Shown here piece by piece: positions 1-9,661 of a DNA stretch of 64,000 nucleotides. Positions within the stretch are counted from its first letter, which is position 1; the number at the start of each line of letters is the position of its first letter. The notes under the pieces are model-generated. The model was given only the letters and a program-made list of their open reading frames with translations, was not told the origin of the DNA and ran no database searches. A program made the translations under genes and the position numbers. The stretch is from Legionella qingyii (GTDB taxonomy: Bacteria > Pseudomonadota > Gammaproteobacteria > Legionellales > Legionellaceae), in the NCBI RefSeq assembly GCF_003184185.1, contig NZ_QHJG01000014.1:97396-161395 (forward strand), in the 5' to 3' direction.

Positions 1-2
1 CA

Positions 3-3000
3 CTGAGTGAGCAGGCACTTGCAGAGCTTCCGGAATCTCTACGAGGTGTGGGGAAAGTTCGAAAACCAGCAGAAAACCTTTTGAAAAGTTTGAAATGGAC
101 TTTGGATTGGCGAATATATATTTATGAGATCCATTCTAACCTTGAAAAAAGTAAGGAATATTTAGAATTTAAAACAGAGAGAAGGATGCAATGGTTTAAC
201 CAGTTCGAACCTTTAAAGAAAAAAATAAACGACGCAGAAAGGCTTTTTTTTAATGTTAATTCGATTTTAAAGCAGGAGCCACCTACTGAAACGACAGCAT
301 TGCAAACTCATCTCGAGAATGTGCAAACACACCTCATAGATTTGAAGCAAAAATATGAAGAAATAAAAATAGAAATGCAAAAATTTGCTGAGTTTAATGA
401 GAGATGGAAAAAAGAAAATGATGAAAGAAACCTGCCTAAAGAAATTATATCATCACCATTTATTCGGGCATTGAATACTGAGATATCCAACTCTGTTCTA
501 AAATCACAATTGATAATAAAAGAGTGGACCCGATTGGTCGCTGAAGAATTTGTAGCAGATGAACTGCGCGAAGAGCGAATTGCGACGGCTCTGGAAGACA
601 CTTATGAGCAAGGTCAATCTATTGTAGACAAAGCCTTCTCGGTAACTGAGATAATGATTTCAAGCCTAATTAAGGACCAAGGATTTATTGATTTACATAT
701 TGCAGATGTTACTTCATTAAGAGATTATATTGATAAGGATACAGCATTATCTCGACTTCCTATCCCCAAACCTCCTTGTGTCACCGGTGAGTTTCCTGAG
801 ATAAGCTTGAACGTTGTTTTATCGACAGATGCAGACAATAGCGTGAAATTAACGGCTAATAGAGACGCTTATGATAAGGCTTTAAAGGAACTTAATGACT
901 ACCACGATAAACTGGTTAAAGGAAAGGAAAAGTTGGCATCTACAGATTTAAATGATGCTTTGCCAGCATGGCCTGAAGAATTTCCCTATCAAGATATCTT
1001 TAAAAAAGCTCGTAGTGAGAAGCAAAAACAGCTGCTCACAGAAATGGAAAGTCAAATCAACGCCGTTAATAAATTAATACAAACAGCAACATTGGAGAAA
1101 AGCCGCATTAATCGTGAATTAATAAAATTCAACCGAGACGGGGCCACCAAGCAAGCCTCTAGCCGTATTCAAGAAACATTTCAAAAAAAAGAAGACTCTA
1201 AAAAATATTCAAGTTACGTTAATTATGACTACCATAGAACCCAAATTAGATATGAAAGAGCTTTATCTTCTAAGCAAGCTCATAAGTCTCAACTAACAGA
1301 AGTAGCAAGTAAGATTAGCACAACTGAAGAAGCAATCAAACAGCAAAGAGATTCTATCAAAAAGCTCCAAATTAAGAGAAAGCATCGTGAGCTATTTTTA
1401 TTAGAAACCAAGGAAAAATTAACACAATTTAAGGAAGATTTGAGTAAGCACCAGGGCTTCTACATCCCCGCGGATAAAATCCCACAAGCGGAGTTAATAA
1501 AATATTTGGAGTGTGGCTCAAATGAATTTTATGACAACTTGTATCAAAGAGCGCAAAACGGTAACGCGTACTATGGTGCAAATATAACTTATGGAATTGA
1601 TTGGGCGAGTTATCTTTTAGGATCAAGGCAACATGAATCAGATTTCCAAAAGGTTTCTAAGGACATCGAAGCCAAAATTGAACTTATCGATAAGGAATTA
1701 AAGATTAAACTTGAAGGTCAGGATGAACAACCGGAGAGTGAATCGATTGCCGAAGAAAACCTTTGGAGTCTACAAAAGTCCTATCAAAAGGCCACTCATC
1801 AAAAAAAAGAAGGCGAACTACGATTAGATTTACTAAAAACCCAACAAGAACAATTACACAAAGAGCAAAAAGAAACAAATGAACTATTAGATATTTTGAA
1901 CCAAGGAAAATCAGAATTAGAACAAAAAGTTAAACAAGCCGACTTGACTATGCAACATGATGAATTTAGTAATCAGCAAGCAATCTTGGCATCAGATATG
2001 CTCAAACTTGAATATGCACTTGCTGATATTGGGGAAAGCGTAGCTAATTTCGATCAATTATTTCAAAATCTTGCCAATCTTGCTAATGAAGAATTATTGG
2101 CCCAATCAGCTGATCTTGAGGAACAACTAAATACGATTTGTCGTCCTTTAACTGAGAGGAAAACATATTGGGAAAAATCAGTTGCAGAATTGATTAAGCA
2201 AGTACAAGAAACTATCAACTCATTAGAAAAAAAATGGAAACAGGTACCTCCTAGTCCTGAATTGGCTTCTGAGTTCCAAGATCTTAAAAAACAGCTTACC
2301 GCCTCTTTGGAGGATAAAGGAATCGAGAATACCTATGCTACGCTGAGCATTAAAATTGCTGAGAAACAAAACGCACTGTTACAACTCAAAGAACTTGCCG
2401 TCACTCAAATAAAAAGCACCGAGTTATTACAAAAGGCTAGTTTGTTAGAACAAATGAGCCCAGACGAAAGAGGTGAGCTGTACGAGCAAATTAAACATTT
2501 CGAAAACGAAATTGAACCGCAATTGACGGTCATTATGGAGAACTCCAATGAGCTTGTGAAGAAGAAAGTTGATGCAACAAAGAAAATGCTTGAAGGACTT
2601 ATCCAAGTAAAAAATAGTATTGAGGATTTGGAGCACTTACCAAAAATTAATTTCGTCTATGCTGAATTGGATAGGAGGGTCGATGCATGTGAACCAAACA
2701 TGGTGTTAGCTCGAAGAAAATTACTAAAAGAGATTGAGCTCTTTGAACAAAGTGACTTGGGAATTTCTTTAACTAGAATTCGTATAAATAACAATCCTGC
2801 TGTGAAAAAAGAACGTGAACCAGTGCTCCAAATGCATTACAAAATTGGTTATTTTAAAATGCTCTATAAGCCTTCTCCTAAAGAAGGGTGTGACCTCCAT
2901 TTGCTGGATGACTTACCTACTAAGGAGGAGTTTGATAACGATAAACTTGGAACATATAAAAAATGCTATATCTATAGCAAAGAGGCTAGTCAACTTTATT

Positions 3001-3968
3001 ACATATCATATGGAAAATCTGAGCCAGTAAAGATCAATGATCCGGACCTATTTCAAGAAAATCTCGAAATGATTAAAAAACAACGAAATACGGATCCATT
3101 AAAGCTTACTGGAGAAGAGATTTATACGTTGATAACGTTAAACGGAGGACACTCTCTTCCGACCCTTTTTGCAGATTTAGAAGCCGAAGAGGACCAAAAA
3201 GATAAGGACAGTATTTTAGAGCACTTAGATCATGTTATTGCTGGATATGAAGGATTTAAAGAAAGGGAAACAAAATTGTCTCCAAATGCAGCGCAAGCAA
3301 GACAAAAGCTTTTCTCCGACATTAAAGAATTTGAGGAAAGCGAACTCGTGACCCTTCTGAACTATATCAGTGAGCGTGAGACTAGAGAGCCTGAGATCCA
3401 GGCAAAAATAGAACGCCTAGCAGAATTAAAGGCTAAACTCAATACTTTTAAAATGGCTTATGATGAGATAGGAACTAAGCAAGCAATTAATAAGGCGATT
3501 GAGAAGGCAACTACGAGCACAGAACAATTTGGACAAGCTCGAGCTGATTTGAAAACAAGATACTTTGGGGAAGAATCTATTTTTGACAATTATCTAAAAG
3601 AACGAAAGAGCACCTTCGCCTTCAGAGATTTTTTCAGCTCTGCTGCAGCTTTAGTATTAGGGTGCTTTGGTTATAAAACAGAGTCACAAAAAAGAGAAGA
3701 ATACCTCGAGGAGCTGCAAGCAGCATTGCAAGCCTATCAAAAGGCGCCAATTGATAACGTCGAGGAAGTGAATAGCACACATTCGCAATTGCTTGAGAAG
3801 ATCGACATAGGCCTTAAAAATTTCTCGCCAAGAAGCAAAGAAGGCGAAGATCATGGGAAATCACTAAATGCAAAACTGACTGCATTTAGAACTGCTGTTG
3901 AGAATGTACACAGCCAAGTCCCGGAAAAACAAGAAGAGCTGGATTATTCTGTAATAAGCTATGTTTAA
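3..3968 (+). CDS. large coiled-coil protein, effector-like, 5' end outside window
   Basis: I do not recognise this protein. The reading frame is open back to the left edge of the window and reads as plausible protein before the first GTG at 48, so the true start probably lies outside; at least 1321 codons are present. The chain is very rich in E, K, Q and L with long heptad-like stretches, which predicts extended coiled coil. A single short hydrophobic, Ala-rich segment lies about 100 residues from the C-terminus (around base 3630-3675). Two similar blocks of about 60 residues occur near bases 2690-2870 and 3280-3470; both have the pattern P-N-x(4)-A-R-x-K-L-x(3)-I-x-x-F-E-x-S-x-L. Size, coiled coil and a lone C-terminal hydrophobic segment are typical of Legionella type IV effectors. 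Function is unknown. It is convergent with hfq. Confidence 0.7.
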   Translation: MSEQALAELPESLRGVGKVRKPAENLLKSLKWTLDWRIYIYEIHSNLEKSKEYLEFKTERRMQWFNQFEPLKKKINDAERLFFNVNSILKQEPPTETTALQTHLENVQTHLIDLKQKYEEIKIEMQKFAEFNERWKKENDERNLPKEIISSPFIRALNTEISNSVLKSQLIIKEWTRLVAEEFVADELREERIATALEDTYEQGQSIVDKAFSVTEIMISSLIKDQGFIDLHIADVTSLRDYIDKDTALSRLPIPKPPCVTGEFPEISLNVVLSTDADNSVKLTANRDAYDKALKELNDYHDKLVKGKEKLASTDLNDALPAWPEEFPYQDIFKKARSEKQKQLLTEMESQINAVNKLIQTATLEKSRINRELIKFNRDGATKQASSRIQETFQKKEDSKKYSSYVNYDYHRTQIRYERALSSKQAHKSQLTEVASKISTTEEAIKQQRDSIKKLQIKRKHRELFLLETKEKLTQFKEDLSKHQGFYIPADKIPQAELIKYLECGSNEFYDNLYQRAQNGNAYYGANITYGIDWASYLLGSRQHESDFQKVSKDIEAKIELIDKELKIKLEGQDEQPESESIAEENLWSLQKSYQKATHQKKEGELRLDLLKTQQEQLHKEQKETNELLDILNQGKSELEQKVKQADLTMQHDEFSNQQAILASDMLKLEYALADIGESVANFDQLFQNLANLANEELLAQSADLEEQLNTICRPLTERKTYWEKSVAELIKQVQETINSLEKKWKQVPPSPELASEFQDLKKQLTASLEDKGIENTYATLSIKIAEKQNALLQLKELAVTQIKSTELLQKASLLEQMSPDERGELYEQIKHFENEIEPQLTVIMENSNELVKKKVDATKKMLEGLIQVKNSIEDLEHLPKINFVYAELDRRVDACEPNMVLARRKLLKEIELFEQSDLGISLTRIRINNNPAVKKEREPVLQMHYKIGYFKMLYKPSPKEGCDLHLLDDLPTKEEFDNDKLGTYKKCYIYSKEASQLYYISYGKSEPVKINDPDLFQENLEMIKKQRNTDPLKLTGEEIYTLITLNGGHSLPTLFADLEAEEDQKDKDSILEHLDHVIAGYEGFKERETKLSPNAAQARQKLFSDIKEFEESELVTLLNYISERETREPEIQAKIERLAELKAKLNTFKMAYDEIGTKQAINKAIEKATTSTEQFGQARADLKTRYFGEESIFDNYLKERKSTFAFRDFFSSAAALVLGCFGYKTESQKREEYLEELQAALQAYQKAPIDNVEEVNSTHSQLLEKIDIGLKNFSPRSKEGEDHGKSLNAKLTAFRTAVENVHSQVPEKQEELDYSVISYV

Positions 3969-4072
3969 AATACGCCATAGGTCATTACTAATGAAATGAA
4001 GTAAACTTGGAGATTAGCTTGGCGAATCAACTCTCAAGGCTTACTGCAGCTACCGTTAAATTAAAAACCTTT

Positions 4073-4157
4073 GTCATTCCCGCGAAGGCGGTAATCTATT
4101 TCTACAAATAGCAGTGCGCTTCTTTTAAGCATGGATCCCCGCCTTCGCGGGGATGAC
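4073..4157. repeat. inverted repeat, 'GTCATTCCCGCGAAGGCGG' family
   Basis: The arms begin GTCATTCCCGCGAAGGC and end GCCTTCGCGGGGATGAC and enclose about 45 bases. The right arm is itself a small hairpin (CCCCGC-CTTC-GCGGGG). A diverged copy occurs at 47030-47112. It lies between the convergent 1306+ codon gene and hfq, so it may serve as a bidirectional terminator. It looks like a non-autonomous palindromic or REP-like element. Confidence 0.75.
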
Positions 4158-4217
4158 AACTTTTCGCACATATGGACCTTGCTTAATGGCAGTAAAGGAT
4201 ATGGCATACTAAAGTTC

Positions 4218-4475
4218 CTAGCCTTCCTCCGCTCCTTCGCTTCCAGAGTTTTCCTCATCAGCAGGCATTTTTATTGCGCGTGAAGGAACTACTGTAGAAA
4301 TTGCATGCTTGTAAACCATTTGGGTGATCGAGTTTTTCAGCATGACTACATATTGATCAAAAGAATCCACGATACCGTGTAATTTGATTCCGTTTACCAG
4401 AAAGATAGATACAGGCACCTTTTCTTTACGTAATTCATTTAAAAAGGGGTCTTGTAGTAAATGAGTTTTAGACAT
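4218..4475 (-). CDS. hfq: RNA chaperone Hfq
   Basis: An 85-residue Sm-like protein that forms a hexameric ring and pairs small RNAs with mRNAs. The N-terminal [20 protein letters not shown] segment, Sm1 ([19 protein letters not shown]) and Sm2 with [12 protein letters not shown] are near-identical to the family. The C-terminal tail is short (about 20 residues, acidic and Gly/Ser-rich). The start is supported by AAGGAG six bases before the ATG. It is not followed by hflX or preceded by miaA here: downstream is the convergent coiled-coil gene, upstream a divergent gene. It is probably monocistronic. Confidence 0.97.
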   Translation of the reverse strand: MSKTHLLQDPFLNELRKEKVPVSIFLVNGIKLHGIVDSFDQYVVMLKNSITQMVYKHAISTVVPSRAIKMPADEENSGSEGAEEG

Positions 4476-4662
4476 TGCCCACTCCTTGTTGTTATTGTAT
4501 TTATTAAAGGCAAAACATGCATCTGATCACTTATTCGACATTTTTTGATAAAACTTTAGATTAATTTCATGACAGCTCGATTTTAATCCGTTACTATAGT
4601 TTGCAAATTTAACTCTGAATTCTACTCAACAAGGAATTTCGGTTACTCATGCCGGAAGAGAA

Positions 4663-4713
4663 CAAAGGAGATAACATTTATCATTTTTGCTGGAGAAACT
4701 CCTTTGTATAATT
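4663..4713 (+). promoter_or_regulatory. long-loop hairpin and -10 element upstream of the RavA-position gene
   Basis: A 9-bp inverted repeat, ACAAAGGAG (4663-4671) with CTCCTTTGT (4700-4708), flanks 28 bases. The right arm runs into TATAAT (4708-4713), a good -10 box about 39 bases before the ATG at 4752. No convincing -35 is visible. The repeat therefore sits where an activator or repressor could bind. An alternative is that it is a leader hairpin from a promoter further upstream (TATAGT near 4594). Confidence 0.4.
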
Positions 4714-4751
4714 GTTCATTACACTTTCTCATCTTCATTAAGGAGGATTAA

Positions 4752-5729
4752 ATGGCATTTACTCGTATCGACTTAACAGCACTCAAAAATCCCTACGAGC
4801 ATCTGAGCGATGGTGACGCATTGGCAAAGAATGCTAAGGAGCTCAATGCATTAAGCGCCAAAGAACAAGTCTCTCTTGCTACCAAGATCATTGCAGCCTG
4901 CCCTGACTCAAAGTTCAAACAATATGGCCATCAAATTAAATCGTTGGAAAGCTTGGCTACAAGTGAAGAAACATTTCACTCCGTAATTACTGAAGCCTAT
5001 CAAGTCAGACAGCGTATCACATCATTACTTGACCCTCGAAATAAAGCACCACACACGTTATTTTCAGGAAAGGAATTTAATCCAGCTTCTTTTCATCGTT
5101 TTAGTACCCTCGCCGAGCAAGTATTGGAAAGTAATGAATCAGCAATTGCGGAACGAGTCGCCTTATGTGCCCCAGAACACGAACGAAGTCAAATCGCCCA
5201 TAACATAAGCATCGCGTTCCCCAAACATATTCTTGAAGTAAAAACTCAAATTGCATTCATGCTGCGTCGAAATATTGAACGATTGTTATTAGGAAACAAT
5301 CCAGAGAAATTTTTTACAAGTCGCGATTTTAATAAAGAAACCTGCAAAATGTTCGTTAATATGTTTCGCACTTTATTGAATGGGCATGAAGCAACAATTG
5401 GAGAAAAATTAGGTGCTCTCGAGTCTCAGGCTCAAGCATCAATCAAGCGTAACTTGGAATTGTTGCACACTGAAGCATTTGATGAAACCAATCCGTTCAA
5501 GCTCATTGCTGATTCCATGAGTGCAAAAGAAAGCACGGAGCATGAGAAAAATAAATCTCAAGCCACCAATCCCAATAGCTTGTTTAAGAGCTCGCTCAAC
5601 ATGTCGAGCAGAACAATACAAAACAAGGAAGAACTTGAATCAAGTAGTGATGCTGATGAAAAAGAACTCTCTTACTTTAACGAAGAGGAAGACGCACACG
5701 ATGGTTCTCCCACTAACACTTGGTTTTAA
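4752..5729 (+). CDS. uncharacterised protein at the RavA position, candidate effector
   Basis: A 325-residue, mostly helical soluble protein with no signal peptide or membrane segment. Its C-terminal 80 residues are polar and acidic (Ser/Glu/Asp-rich, ending near DAHDGSPTNTWF), as expected of a Dot/Icm C-terminal secretion signal. Start: AAGGAGG five bases before the ATG. In L. pneumophila, as I recall, the gene between hfq and the agmatine genes is lpg0008 (ravA, a Dot/Icm substrate); synteny suggests this is its counterpart, but I cannot align them here. The gene ends at a strong terminator. Confidence 0.6.
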   Translation: MAFTRIDLTALKNPYEHLSDGDALAKNAKELNALSAKEQVSLATKIIAACPDSKFKQYGHQIKSLESLATSEETFHSVITEAYQVRQRITSLLDPRNKAPHTLFSGKEFNPASFHRFSTLAEQVLESNESAIAERVALCAPEHERSQIAHNISIAFPKHILEVKTQIAFMLRRNIERLLLGNNPEKFFTSRDFNKETCKMFVNMFRTLLNGHEATIGEKLGALESQAQASIKRNLELLHTEAFDETNPFKLIADSMSAKESTEHEKNKSQATNPNSLFKSSLNMSSRTIQNKEELESSSDADEKELSYFNEEEDAHDGSPTNTWF

Positions 5730-5737
5730 ATACATCT

Positions 5738-5766
5738 GCCCTTACAAAGTAAGGGCGCTTTTTTTT
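5738..5766 (+). terminator. Rho-independent terminator
   Basis: A perfect 8-bp stem GCCCTTAC / GTAAGGGC with an AAA loop is followed by GC and a run of T. It closes the 4752-5729 gene. It ends only 28 bases before the aguB start codon, which leaves no room for a full promoter between them. Confidence 0.88.
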
Positions 5767-5794
5767 GATCCTTAATTTCAAGAGAGGTAAGTTA

Positions 5795-6640
5795 ATGACG
5801 CAAGAAAAACTGACTGTCGCATTAGTACAAGAAAAATGGCACGAAAACCCTAAGGAACATCAAGACAAACTGACTTCCGGAATCCATTCCGCAGCACAAC
5901 AAGGAGCTGCTGTAGTTTGTTTGCAAGAACTCACCCTAAGCCCTTATTTCTGCACGCGTTCAGATGTAGATCCTACTCCTTTTATGGAGGATATTCATAC
6001 CGGCCCTACTGCCCAGTTCGTCAGTAAAATGGCAAAGGCTTATAATTTATGCATTACAGCATCCCTATTTGAAAAAGCAGGTTATAACACTGCTGTGGCA
6101 TACAATAATAAGGGAGAGCTTATTGCAATAACTAGAAAGCAACATATCCCCAGCGGCGAAAAATACCATGAAAACTTCTACTTTAAACCAGGGGACTCCA
6201 ATTACCCCGTTCATCAAATCGCAGGACATAAATGGGGATTACCAACCTGTTATGATCAATGGTTTCCAGAGTTGTCACGAATTTATGGTTTGAAGGGTGC
6301 AGAAATTTTGGTTTATCCAACCGCGATAGGTGGTGAACCTACTGCTCCGGAAATAGATACGCAACCGATGTGGCAAAAGGTTATGGTTGCACAGGGAATC
6401 ATGAGTAATACCTTTATCATTGCCGCCAATAGAATTGGTTGTGAAGATGGATTGGAATTTTATGGTAGCAGTTTCATTAGTACACCTATGGGTGAAATTT
6501 TGGCGCAAGCATCTCGCGACAAACCGGCAGTACTCGTAGCAGAATTAGACTTTAGTCAACGTGCATTGTGGGGAAGATTGTTTCCTTTTGCACAGCAGCG
6601 AGAACCTTCAACTTACCATGAACTTGTAACATCACGTTAA
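5795..6640 (+). CDS. aguB: N-carbamoylputrescine amidase
   Basis: Nitrilase-superfamily enzyme that hydrolyses N-carbamoylputrescine to putrescine, CO2 and ammonia, the last step of the agmatine route. The Glu-Lys-Cys triad is visible: E45 (LQELTLSPYF), K115 (RKQHIPSGEKYHE) and C152 (PTCYDQWFPE). At 281 residues it has the normal family length. I place the start at ATG 5795, seven bases after AGAGAGG; an upstream in-frame TTG at 5765 lies inside the preceding terminator's T-run and is unlikely. It is first in the operon aguB-speA-aguA. Confidence 0.93.
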   Translation: MTQEKLTVALVQEKWHENPKEHQDKLTSGIHSAAQQGAAVVCLQELTLSPYFCTRSDVDPTPFMEDIHTGPTAQFVSKMAKAYNLCITASLFEKAGYNTAVAYNNKGELIAITRKQHIPSGEKYHENFYFKPGDSNYPVHQIAGHKWGLPTCYDQWFPELSRIYGLKGAEILVYPTAIGGEPTAPEIDTQPMWQKVMVAQGIMSNTFIIAANRIGCEDGLEFYGSSFISTPMGEILAQASRDKPAVLVAELDFSQRALWGRLFPFAQQREPSTYHELVTSR

Positions 6641-6661
6641 TCCCTTTGGAATATCGATATT

Positions 6662-8560
6662 ATGAACATCAGTGCACCATCTGAAGAAAATTTATATAAC
6701 ATCAACAACTGGGGTGAGGGATACTTCAGTATTAATGCCGAAGGGAATATTGCAATGAGTAAGGCACCAGGAAAACCTGGTGTCGAGTTGCAGGCAATTG
6801 TTAATGCTGCGAGTAGGGCTGGATTGCATTTACCGCTGCTAATTCGCTGCTCTGATATCTTACATGACCGTGTGCATCGCATTTATGAAGCATTTTCTCA
6901 GGCCATAGAAGAGAACGAATATACAGGGCACTACAAACTGGTTTATCCTATTAAAGTAAACCAAGAGCAAAGCGTTGTTCGCGAATTGTTGAAATCACCA
7001 AACCACTCTATAGGACTGGAAGCAGGCTCAAAGCCCGAACTCATGGCGGTCATTGGCATGCTGGGCAATCAACAAAACAGCACCATAGTTTGTAACGGGT
7101 ATAAGGACAGCTATTATATTCGTACCGCGTTAATCGCCCAACAAATGGGACATAAAGTCTTTATTGTTATTGAAAAAATCTCTGAGTTGGATATTATTTT
7201 AAAAGAATCTGCTCGCCTGAAAATAAAACCATCACTTGGTGTTCGCATTCGTTTAATTACTAAAAGCGCAGGAAAATGGGAACATACCGGCGGGGTTAAA
7301 TCCAAATTTGGCCTTACTGCAAAGCAAGTCCTCGAGTTAGTGAATCAATTAAAAGCTCATGACATGCTTGATTGCCTGCAGTTGATGCATTGTCATTTGG
7401 GTTCGCAAATAGCCAATATTCATGACATTCGCCACTGCATGCAAGAAGTCTCGCGTTACTATGTCGAGTTACGCCAACTCAATGCACCAATAGATACTAT
7501 TGATGTGGGTGGTGGACTTAGCGTGGATTATGAAGGGACCCATTCGAATCAGGGTTGTTCCATGAACTACAGCTTGCGCGAATATGCCACCCATATTCTC
7601 CTCGCCATTCAATATTTATGTCAGGAAGCAAATGTTCCAGAACCAAACATTATTTCAGAATCAGGTAGAGCCTTAACAGCCCATCATGCCGTTTTAATTT
7701 CTGATATTAGCGATATAGAAATAATGAGTAAGTCTCCCTCTCTTCCGGAAATTACTAATGAAGACTCGCATGTGATTCGCGATATTTATGATACCTATCA
7801 TTCAATTACTGCAAGCTCACCCATTGAAATCTATAACTATGCAGAACATTCGTTGAATGAAGCCCATTCCTTGTTTAAGCATGGGGTTATTAGCTTACAA
7901 GAAAAAGCTAAAGTAGAGGCTTTTTATACTAATATATGCCTGGAACTTAAAACGCGGCTCAATGTAGAGAATCCTACAGAAGAAGCTTTATTGGCAAAAA
8001 TCAATGAAGACATGGCCGTTAAGGTTTTTTGCAATATATCGTTTTTCCAATCGATTCCGGATGCTTGGGCTATCGGACAAATCTTTCCAATTGCCCCCAT
8101 TTCACAACTGACAGAACCACCCGTCATGCACAGTGTGTTACAAGATTTAACCTGTGACTCGGATGGCACCATTAAAGAATATCTTGGCAGTTCTTGTGTG
8201 AACTCAACATTAATGTTACCCCCCTATGATAGCAACAATCCTTACTCTCTGGGTTTTTTCCTGGTTGGTGCATACCAGGAAATATTGGGTAATTTGCATA
8301 ATTTATTTGGGGATACTAACTCACTGGATGTCAAACTCTTTGATGATGGACAGTTTGAGCTCAATGATTTGGTTTATGGTGACACCGTAACCAATGTCTT
8401 GAATCTTGCTCATTTTGATACAAAAAAACTCGTTCAATCCTATGAAAAGCAGCTAATTCAAGCAGAGCTACCTAAAGAAACAACGCTTTTATATTTAAAT
8501 GAATTAAGAAGCATTTTTTCTCAATTAACCTATTTAGACGAAAACATTCGGAGAAGATAA
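6662..8560 (+). CDS. speA: biosynthetic arginine decarboxylase
   Basis: PLP-dependent fold-III decarboxylase that converts arginine to agmatine. The Schiff-base lysine is K98 in [10 protein letters not shown]. The glycine-rich phosphate loop ([13 protein letters not shown]) and the [11 protein letters not shown] motif are present, and the DLTCDSDG segment carries the conserved C-terminal cysteine contributed across the dimer. At 632 residues it is full length. It starts 21 bases after aguB and its stop is one base before the aguA ATG, so the three genes are clearly cotranscribed. Confidence 0.95.
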   Translation: MNISAPSEENLYNINNWGEGYFSINAEGNIAMSKAPGKPGVELQAIVNAASRAGLHLPLLIRCSDILHDRVHRIYEAFSQAIEENEYTGHYKLVYPIKVNQEQSVVRELLKSPNHSIGLEAGSKPELMAVIGMLGNQQNSTIVCNGYKDSYYIRTALIAQQMGHKVFIVIEKISELDIILKESARLKIKPSLGVRIRLITKSAGKWEHTGGVKSKFGLTAKQVLELVNQLKAHDMLDCLQLMHCHLGSQIANIHDIRHCMQEVSRYYVELRQLNAPIDTIDVGGGLSVDYEGTHSNQGCSMNYSLREYATHILLAIQYLCQEANVPEPNIISESGRALTAHHAVLISDISDIEIMSKSPSLPEITNEDSHVIRDIYDTYHSITASSPIEIYNYAEHSLNEAHSLFKHGVISLQEKAKVEAFYTNICLELKTRLNVENPTEEALLAKINEDMAVKVFCNISFFQSIPDAWAIGQIFPIAPISQLTEPPVMHSVLQDLTCDSDGTIKEYLGSSCVNSTLMLPPYDSNNPYSLGFFLVGAYQEILGNLHNLFGDTNSLDVKLFDDGQFELNDLVYGDTVTNVLNLAHFDTKKLVQSYEKQLIQAELPKETTLLYLNELRSIFSQLTYLDENIRRR

Positions 8561-8561
8561 G

Positions 8562-9593
8562 ATGACACCAAAACAAAGTGGATTTTTCATGCCCGCTGAG
8601 TGGCATCCGCATGAGCGCTGCTGGATGGCATGGCCTTGTCATCTTGAAACCTGGTCTAAAATAGGTCTGCAAAAAGCCCGGGCAGCTTATGCCCGGGTTG
8701 CGCAAGCCATCGCTCAATATGAACCCGTGACTATGTTAGTCAATCCAGGTGATGAAGACTCGGCGCAAAGCTTATGTGGTGATGGAATTACCTTATTTAC
8801 CCTTCCCATCAATGACTCATGGACAAGGGATACCGGACCGACCTTTTTGTTAAACCAAAACCATCAATTAGCCGGTGTCGATTGGATTCATAATGCTTGG
8901 GGTGGTAACTATCAAGATTGTGCGCTGGATAACCAAATTGCCGCAGCAATCATTAAACAAACCCATGCTTTATCCTTTGCAGCACCTCTGGTTATGGAAG
9001 GCGGTTCATTCCATGTAGATGGTGAAGGAACTGTTTTAACTACTCGTGAATGCCTGCTCAATGCCAATCGAAATCCCCAGCTCAGTCAACAAGAGATTGA
9101 AACTTACCTGTATGATTTTCTTGGTTCTCAAAAAATTATCTGGTTAAACAAAGGATTATTAGGTGACGAAACTGATGGTCATGTCGATGAGATTTCCTGT
9201 TTTATCGCTCCTGGAAAAGTCTTATGTCTTATTACCCATGATAAAGAAGATCCGAACTATGCTGCTTTACACGAAAATCTGGAAATTCTTAAATCAACAA
9301 CTGATGCAAAAGGTCGAAAGTTAGAAGTTTATACTGTGGAGCAACCACCAGCAACGTACCTTGATGGCGAGCGATTAACCTTATCCTATATCAACTTTTA
9401 TTTAGCGAATAAAGGGATTGTTATGCCTGCTTTTGGCTATGAACAACAGGATAAGGCAGCTTACCAGTTATTTACTCAATTATATCCGGGTTATCATATT
9501 ACCCAAATTGATGCACTGGATGTATTTGCAGGAGGTGGTGGAATTCATTGCATTACCCAGCAGGAACCCAAGATAACACGTGTTCCTCTTTGA
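8562..9593 (+). CDS. aguA: agmatine deiminase
   Basis: Guanidino-group-modifying enzyme that converts agmatine to N-carbamoylputrescine plus ammonia. Diagnostic segments are the N-terminal [26 protein letters not shown], the ETDGHVDEI histidine motif and the C-terminal [11 protein letters not shown] with nucleophile Cys330. The 343-residue length is normal. The ribosome site GGAGAAG lies inside the end of speA. Its TGA stop is the first three bases of a LetA-like box for the small RNA that follows. Confidence 0.95.
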   Translation: MTPKQSGFFMPAEWHPHERCWMAWPCHLETWSKIGLQKARAAYARVAQAIAQYEPVTMLVNPGDEDSAQSLCGDGITLFTLPINDSWTRDTGPTFLLNQNHQLAGVDWIHNAWGGNYQDCALDNQIAAAIIKQTHALSFAAPLVMEGGSFHVDGEGTVLTTRECLLNANRNPQLSQQEIETYLYDFLGSQKIIWLNKGLLGDETDGHVDEISCFIAPGKVLCLITHDKEDPNYAALHENLEILKSTTDAKGRKLEVYTVEQPPATYLDGERLTLSYINFYLANKGIVMPAFGYEQQDKAAYQLFTQLYPGYHITQIDALDVFAGGGGIHCITQQEPKITRVPL

Positions 9594-9604
9594 GATATTT
9601 CTTA
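9591..9604 (+). promoter_or_regulatory. LetA (GacA-type) response-regulator box
   Basis: TGAGATATTTCTTA matches the Legionella LetA-binding consensus TNAGAAATTTCTNA at all but one fixed position. It is centred about 65 bases upstream of the expected start of the small RNA, where such boxes sit at rsm genes. It overlaps the aguA stop codon. Confidence 0.7.
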
Positions 9605-9627
9605 CGCTCTGTTGCTCTATCCACGCA

Positions 9628-9655
9628 ATGACAACGGCAACCAAAAGACTATACT
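9628..9655 (+). promoter_or_regulatory. promoter of the Rsm-family small RNA
   Basis: ATGACA (-35, 9628-9633), a 16-base spacer and TATACT (-10, 9650-9655). Transcription would start around 9661-9663, just before the first GGA motif. Confidence 0.7.
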
Positions 9656-9661
9656 CTAACT

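Noticed and set aside
4061..4258. 65-codon minus-strand frame overlapping the end of hfq
   Set aside because: It overlaps the repeat at 4073-4157 and the hfq 3' end; coding is explained by the repeat arms.
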